DNA from: Nonomuraea aurantiaca
GTDB lineage: Bacteria; Actinomycetota; Actinomycetes; Streptosporangiales; Streptosporangiaceae
Direction: 5' to 3'
Assembly (NCBI RefSeq): GCF_020215705.1
Contig: NZ_JAIWNB010000028.1
Span: 60,070-124,069 of the forward strand
DNA length: 64,000 bases
Under the pieces are notes generated by a model. The model did no database searches. It was not told the DNA's origin and worked only from the letters and a program-made list of their open reading frames with translations. Positions 59,832 to 64,000 of the stretch are shown here, piece after piece (positions within the stretch are counted from its first letter, which is position 1; each line of letters begins with the position of its first letter). The position numbers and the translations under genes were made by a program.

Positions 59832-62627
59832 ATGCCGCGCAGCCGACGCCTCATCGCGATCCTGCTCGGGCTGACACTGGTGATGCTGGCACCGGCTTTG
59901 GCGCAGGCCGTCGCCACGACGGTGTTCGACCAGCCTTTCCACAACAACACCGCGAACGGGACCGGGGCCGTGTCGAAGCCGGCGCTGCCGGCGGGTGCGA
60001 CAGGATCGAACATCGTATGCCTGACCGCGAGCGGCAACACCACCACCGGGGTCCTGCGCAGTTGCCCGACGTCCACGGACGCGCAGGGCTCAGGAAAACT
60101 GCGCCTGACGGACAGCACCACCGCAAGGCTGGGTGGCTTCTACGGTGCCACCACCTTCGCCACCCAGGTGGGCAAGGGCCTGGATGTCACCTTCAACGCC
60201 TACCAGTACGGCGGGGGTGGGGCCGACGGGCTCGCCTTCGCGTTTGCGGCCGCCGATCCGGTTACTCCAGTACCCCCGACCTTCATTGGACAGGGAGGCG
60301 GTGCACTCGGCTACTCGGCGGTGCGCACCGGCAGCCTCGTCGGCCTCAACAACGCCTACCTCGGTGTCGGCCTCGATATCTATGGATCGTTCAGCAGCAG
60401 GGACAAAGAAGGGACCAACTGCACCGACCCCGCCTACATCTCGGCTGCCGGCACCGTTCCCGGCCAGGTCCTCGTACGCGGCCCAGGGGCGGGCATCACC
60501 GGATACTGCGCCATCAACAGTACGGCGGTGAACACCTCGTCTCCGCCTCTCGCGCTACGAGCTGCGACCCGTACGGCATCGACCGTGCCGGTTGAGGTGG
60601 TGATCAACCCGACCACGGGGACGATCCTGACACCCTCGGGCCTCTCGGTCGCAGCCGGGCAGTACAAAATAGAGGTCACCCAGGTGGGCGGCGTGGTCAG
60701 CACCCTGTCGGGTGCCCTGCCCATCGTCCCGGCCGGGCTGTACCCGGGGTCGACTTGGACGACCGCCGGGATCCCCAAGCAGCTCACCTTCGGATTGACG
60801 GCGGCGGCCGGCGGCGTGACCGACTTCCACGAGGCCGACGAGGTCAAGGCCGTCACACTGGACCCGGCTCCCGTGCTGTCCGTCGCCCAGACCAGCTATG
60901 TCGGCGCGTCACCGCAACAGGGTGACCCGGTGACCTACACGGTCACTGCCGGAGTCGCCGCGGGCCCCAACGCGCCCGGGCCGGTCACGGTCATCGAGAC
61001 CGTCCCCACCGGAGTCAAACCGCTGGGCGCGTACGGATTGGGATGGGTCTGCCAGACGCCCGTCGGCCAGACTGTCACCTGCGTCAACAGCAACGGTCCG
61101 TTCACCAACGGAGCGACCCTGGCACCTATCCAGGTCGTCGCCATCGTCACCGGTGGCAGCGTCACGCCCGCACTGATCCAGAGCAGTAGCACCGCCACGG
61201 CGTCCGCAACCGACGCCGTTCAGGGTGTCTCGTCATCGACGACGGCGGGCACCCTGCCAACGGCGCCGGGCAGTCTCACGCTGAGCCCGGCAAGCGGCCC
61301 ATCCGCCGGTGGGAGCGGCCTATACCAGGCCGAAAACGCCACGCTCAGCGGCGGTGCAGGCCTCAACAATGATCACACCGGATACACCGGCACCGGCTTC
61401 GTTGACAGGTACGACGCCGTGGGTGCCATGACAACATTCACCGTCAACCCCGGCCCAGCCGGTAACTATCAGGCTGCCTTGCGGTATTCCAATGGGCCAT
61501 ATCCCTTTGCGGGTACCAAGACAGTGAGTCTCTATGTCAATGGCGTCAAACTGCGGCAGGTGAGCTTTCCCTCCACGGGGGATTGGGAAACCTGGGCGGT
61601 CTCGATCGAGACCGTCACCCTCAACGCCGGCACCAACACCATCGCCTACAGCTACGATACCGGGGACACCGGTTACATCAACCTCGACGCACTCACCATG
61701 GACGGCGTAACCGTCTCCGGAACGGACATCATCGGCGCGAAAGCAGTCGAGATCGGCACCACCGCCCAATTCCAGGCGGGCACCCCCACCACGCTCCTGC
61801 TCTGCCCAGCCGGAGCGGCGACAGGCTGTTTTACCGTCAACGGCAACGGCACCCTCAGCATCTCCTCGATGCCCGCCCACGCTGCCGGCGCCGTCCAGGT
61901 CAAGGTCGTCACCAACGGCGTGGCCGGGGCCGCCACCTACACCTACGTCGATCCCCTGGCCCTGGCCTTCACCACACCACCGGCGGGCCAGGTCGGCGTC
62001 GCCTACAGCCGCACACTGACCTCCACCGGCGGCACAAGCCCGCTCACCTGGTCCATCAGCGCCGGCAGCCTGCCACCCGGCCTCACTCTCGCCTCGGCCA
62101 CCGGCATCATCTCCGGAACGCCCACCACAGCGGGCGTCTTCTCCTTCACCGTCATGGTCGCCGACGCGGGAACCCAGACCGCCACCCAGCCGACAACGCT
62201 GACGGTCGCCCCCGGTTCACTGTCGATCACCGTCCCGGGATCGGCGAACCTCGGCTCCGTTGCCGCAAGCAGCCCCACTTTGAGCAACAGCCTGGGCACG
62301 GTGACCGTGACCGACAATCGCGGGAACACCTCGGCCTCCTGGACCGTGACGGTCAGCGCGACGTCGTTCACCACGGGCACCGCGACGGCCGGCGAGACCA
62401 TCGCCACCAACAAGATCGCCTACTCTTCCGGCTCCGGCAGCACCACCGGCACCGGCACCTTCGTCCCGGGGAACCTGGCCAACGGATCCCTGCCCGGCCC
62501 TGGCGCGTCCTGGATCACCGGCACGGGCGCCAACTCCGTGACCTGGAACCCGACTGTGACCTTCACCCTCATCCCATCCCAGGTAGCGGGCTCGTACTCC
62601 GGCACCATCACCCATTCCGTCGCCTGA
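59832..62627 (+). CDS. Large secreted multidomain lectin/CBM35/Ig-like protein
   Basis: A 931-residue protein from ATG 59832 (GGAG upstream; GTG 59820 possible). Order: signal peptide (1-26, ending ALAQA); L-type-lectin-like domain (about 30-340, with GGGGADGLAFAFA and LGVGLDIYG); a DUF11-like beta domain (about 345-450, with PVTVIETVPTGV); the first strand of an IPT/TIG domain (SPASGPSAGG, about 482-496); a CBM35 (about 497-626, starting YQAEN); the rest of the IPT domain (VSGTDIIGAKAVEIG onwards); a putative-Ig domain (about 707-790, LPPGLTLASATGIISGTP); and a beta-rich end. It has no visible catalytic domain or cell-wall anchor. A glycan-binding role is inferred. Confidence 0.85.
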   Translation: MPRSRRLIAILLGLTLVMLAPALAQAVATTVFDQPFHNNTANGTGAVSKPALPAGATGSNIVCLTASGNTTTGVLRSCPTSTDAQGSGKLRLTDSTTARLGGFYGATTFATQVGKGLDVTFNAYQYGGGGADGLAFAFAAADPVTPVPPTFIGQGGGALGYSAVRTGSLVGLNNAYLGVGLDIYGSFSSRDKEGTNCTDPAYISAAGTVPGQVLVRGPGAGITGYCAINSTAVNTSSPPLALRAATRTASTVPVEVVINPTTGTILTPSGLSVAAGQYKIEVTQVGGVVSTLSGALPIVPAGLYPGSTWTTAGIPKQLTFGLTAAAGGVTDFHEADEVKAVTLDPAPVLSVAQTSYVGASPQQGDPVTYTVTAGVAAGPNAPGPVTVIETVPTGVKPLGAYGLGWVCQTPVGQTVTCVNSNGPFTNGATLAPIQVVAIVTGGSVTPALIQSSSTATASATDAVQGVSSSTTAGTLPTAPGSLTLSPASGPSAGGSGLYQAENATLSGGAGLNNDHTGYTGTGFVDRYDAVGAMTTFTVNPGPAGNYQAALRYSNGPYPFAGTKTVSLYVNGVKLRQVSFPSTGDWETWAVSIETVTLNAGTNTIAYSYDTGDTGYINLDALTMDGVTVSGTDIIGAKAVEIGTTAQFQAGTPTTLLLCPAGAATGCFTVNGNGTLSISSMPAHAAGAVQVKVVTNGVAGAATYTYVDPLALAFTTPPAGQVGVAYSRTLTSTGGTSPLTWSISAGSLPPGLTLASATGIISGTPTTAGVFSFTVMVADAGTQTATQPTTLTVAPGSLSITVPGSANLGSVAASSPTLSNSLGTVTVTDNRGNTSASWTVTVSATSFTTGTATAGETIATNKIAYSSGSGSTTGTGTFVPGNLANGSLPGPGASWITGTGANSVTWNPTVTFTLIPSQVAGSYSGTITHSVA

Positions 62628-63324
62628 ACCTGCCACGGCGGTCTGCAGTTGTTTTTGAGTCAGGCCGACAGAAAACACTGAAGGCTCAGAGGCCGTCCAA
62701 CGCTCCCGAAGAGCAATCGTCAACACCTGTTGATCAAGATCTTTTAGGCAACTACTGGGGGTTTCTCGACAGCTGGTGACTCCTCGGGGCGTTCGACGTG
62801 CTTGCCGTTGATGAACGTGGCTCCGGCGCGAACGAGGGCGACGAGGTGTGGTGCGTTGACCGCGCGCCAGCGAGCCTGGGCGGACTCGATCAGCTTGAAG
62901 GCCTATGGCCCGCGCGCGAGCGGTTCACGGTGACCGATCCGGTGGCCCGCGAGATGGCCGGGCAGGATGGCGTGGCGTCACGGGACGCAATCGCGTCGTC
63001 ACCGGGCGGGTGATTGTGGCGGGGTGCCGCGGCGGCGGGTGGAGCTCGGACATCACCGCCTGCTCGCCACGGTGACCGGGACGGTAACGGTCGCCCGGTG
63101 CGCGTGGCGGGCCCCGGCCGTCCGCAACGTGTATCTGGCGGACGCCGCGTTGTCGCTGTCGGCGGTGCGGCACTCGGCCGGGGCCTTTTGCTTGGCAAGG
63201 ACGCCAAGGGACGTGTGTGTCCCAGACGGACGAGACGGCTACCCCAAAACCGGGCCGCGCCAGGCTTCTCCAGGCCGACCGCCCGCCTTCCTCTTGTCGG
63301 AGGATCAGGCGATTTCATGAGGGT
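62628..63324. other. Decayed stretch after the lectin gene
   Basis: Apart from the IS256 transposase end at 62744-62902, I find no gene. The bases at about 62690-62743 read, on the minus strand, like the 3' terminal sequence of an IS256 element (TGATCAACAGGTGTTGACGA). The remainder to 63324 is GC-rich with no recognisable protein. Confidence 0.45.
62744..62902 (-). pseudogene. IS256 (Mutator) family transposase, 3' fragment
   Basis: The minus strand encodes AFKLIESAQARWRAVNAPHL, then VALVRAGATF and a stop at 62744, which is the C-terminal end of actinobacterial IS256 transposases. The catalytic region is absent. Only about 52 codons remain. Confidence 0.75.
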
Positions 63325-63516
63325 GTGGACATCCGTGTGCTGGGCCCGCTGGAGGTCGTCGGTGACGACGGGCGGTCGTGTCAGATCACCTCGCTGAAGT
63401 TGCGGGCGCTGGTGAGCGTGCTGGTGCCGGCGCTGGTGCGGCCGGTGGCCCCGGCGCTGATCGACCGGTTGTGGGGCGAGGAGCCGCCGGTCGAGGCGAT
63501 GGCGTCGCGGCGGTAG
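63325..63516 (+). pseudogene. SARP/AfsR-type regulator, N-terminal fragment
   Basis: From GTG 63325 the frame reads VDIRVLGPLEVVGDDGRSCQ and later DRLWGEEPPVEA, the start of the winged-helix domain of SARP antibiotic regulators. It stops after 63 codons, and the sequence switches at about 63500 to an unrelated GNAT fragment on the other strand. The activation domain is missing. Confidence 0.72.
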
Positions 63517-63668
63517 ACGTCCTCGGCGAACGTCTGCCGGAGCCCGCGCAAGAGAAACAGTGCGTGGGCCTCCGGGGTCACCGACTCGGTCTCCAGCCGG
63601 ACCGGCCGTGCCTCCCCGATCAGCCGGTCCAGCAGGCCCGACCCCAGCCCCTGCCCCCGATGCCCCGG
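63492..63668 (-). pseudogene. GNAT acetyltransferase fragment
   Basis: The minus strand reads SPGHRGQGLGSGLLDRLIGE, RLETESVTPEAHALFLLRGL and FAEDVYRRDAIAST, an acetyl-CoA-binding loop plus the C-terminal half of a GNAT domain. The N-terminal half is absent or out of frame, and the 3' end runs into the SARP fragment. Confidence 0.6.
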
Positions 63669-64000
63669 GGACCAGACCGGTCGCCGCCGACGCGTCGCCC
63701 ACGGGGCGCACGGCCCCGCAGACCACCAGGCGGCCGCCGCGATCGAGGACATTCATCGCACTCGGCCGTTGCATCTGTTCTGCTGGGCGGCGTTCGCTCT
63801 GGTGCTTGTCGGCGGACCCCTCGACATGCTCGGCGCATGACTGCCGGTCAGGGAATCAGCCCTTTGACCACCGGATGGCGTCCCGTGGAGTGGTGTAACT
63901 ACGTGATCGACGGTTGCGATTCTGAGTGCGTGGTGAGCTCGGCCGGGTCGCGTGCAGCGCTGCCGGTGTGGAGGTCGGCCATGGAGGTCTCCGACAGGTA
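63669..64000. other. Unresolved stretch at the right edge
   Basis: A rightward frame ending at 63840 reads HLFCWAAFALVLVGGPLDML, faintly like the C-terminal end of a CHAT-type protein, too short to name. On the minus strand a frame is open from the right edge to a stop at 63899-63901 (34 codons, ending THSESQPSIT) and may be the 3' end of a gene starting outside the window. I recognise neither. Confidence 0.3.

Overview
The window is high-GC DNA (coding regions almost all G/C at third codon positions, many GTG starts) from an actinomycete chromosome, close to the replication origin. The gene order trxBA, sigM with its anti-sigma gene, murJ, CCA-adding enzyme, ino1, PBP, rpsF-ssb-rpsR-rplI, dnaB matches the origin-proximal region of Streptomyces and relatives. 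Three perfect parS sites and DnaA boxes agree with that. I infer a Streptosporangiales-type organism (Nonomuraea-like) from overall style; the sequence does not prove the genus.

Left part (1-5 kb): a truncated CU044_5270-type gene with its ECF sigma factor, a gene-free stretch holding a parS array, a threonine aldolase and a D-Ala-D-Ala ligase. 5-20 kb: an aminotransferase, a GNAT enzyme, trxB-trxA behind a textbook SigR-type promoter, then a leftward cell-envelope block (DUF6049, murJ, pseudokinase, sigM, anti-sigma), the YbaK-like/CCA-enzyme divergent pair, an MFS transporter and idi. 20-31 kb: PadR-ino1 with a clear operator, a class A PBP coupled to two membrane glycosyltransferases, endonuclease IV, small membrane proteins and the ribosomal protein/ssb operon.

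31-38.5 kb: an amino-acid ABC importer, an APC permease, a MATE exporter, a DnaA-box-rich intergenic region, and dnaB. The dnaB gene carries an in-frame intein in its Walker A motif with the hallmarks of a class 3 intein, and its last 64 codons have foreign codon usage. 38.5-45 kb is accessory and partly decayed (HTH, AraC and TetR remnants, an APH gene with an in-frame stop, tandem repeats) among intact saccharopine-dehydrogenase-like, GtrA, NAD(P)-binding, TetR and ECF sigma genes.

45-58.8 kb: a universal stress protein, soxR with a near-perfect SoxR box, a phosphoesterase, an Lrp/SMP-30 divergent pair, an ABC exporter next to a DesK/DesR-like two-component system, a DnaN-type clamp (probably a paralogue), FadR-type and XRE-TPR regulators with visible operators, a coupled micro-ORF/PH-domain pair, upp, two tandem tRNA-deaminase-associated proteins, tadA and tRNA-Ser(CGA). 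Beyond the tRNA (58.8-64 kb) lies a degraded island: a frameshifted IS30 transposase, a large secreted lectin/CBM35 protein, and fragments of an IS256 transposase, a SARP regulator and a GNAT enzyme.
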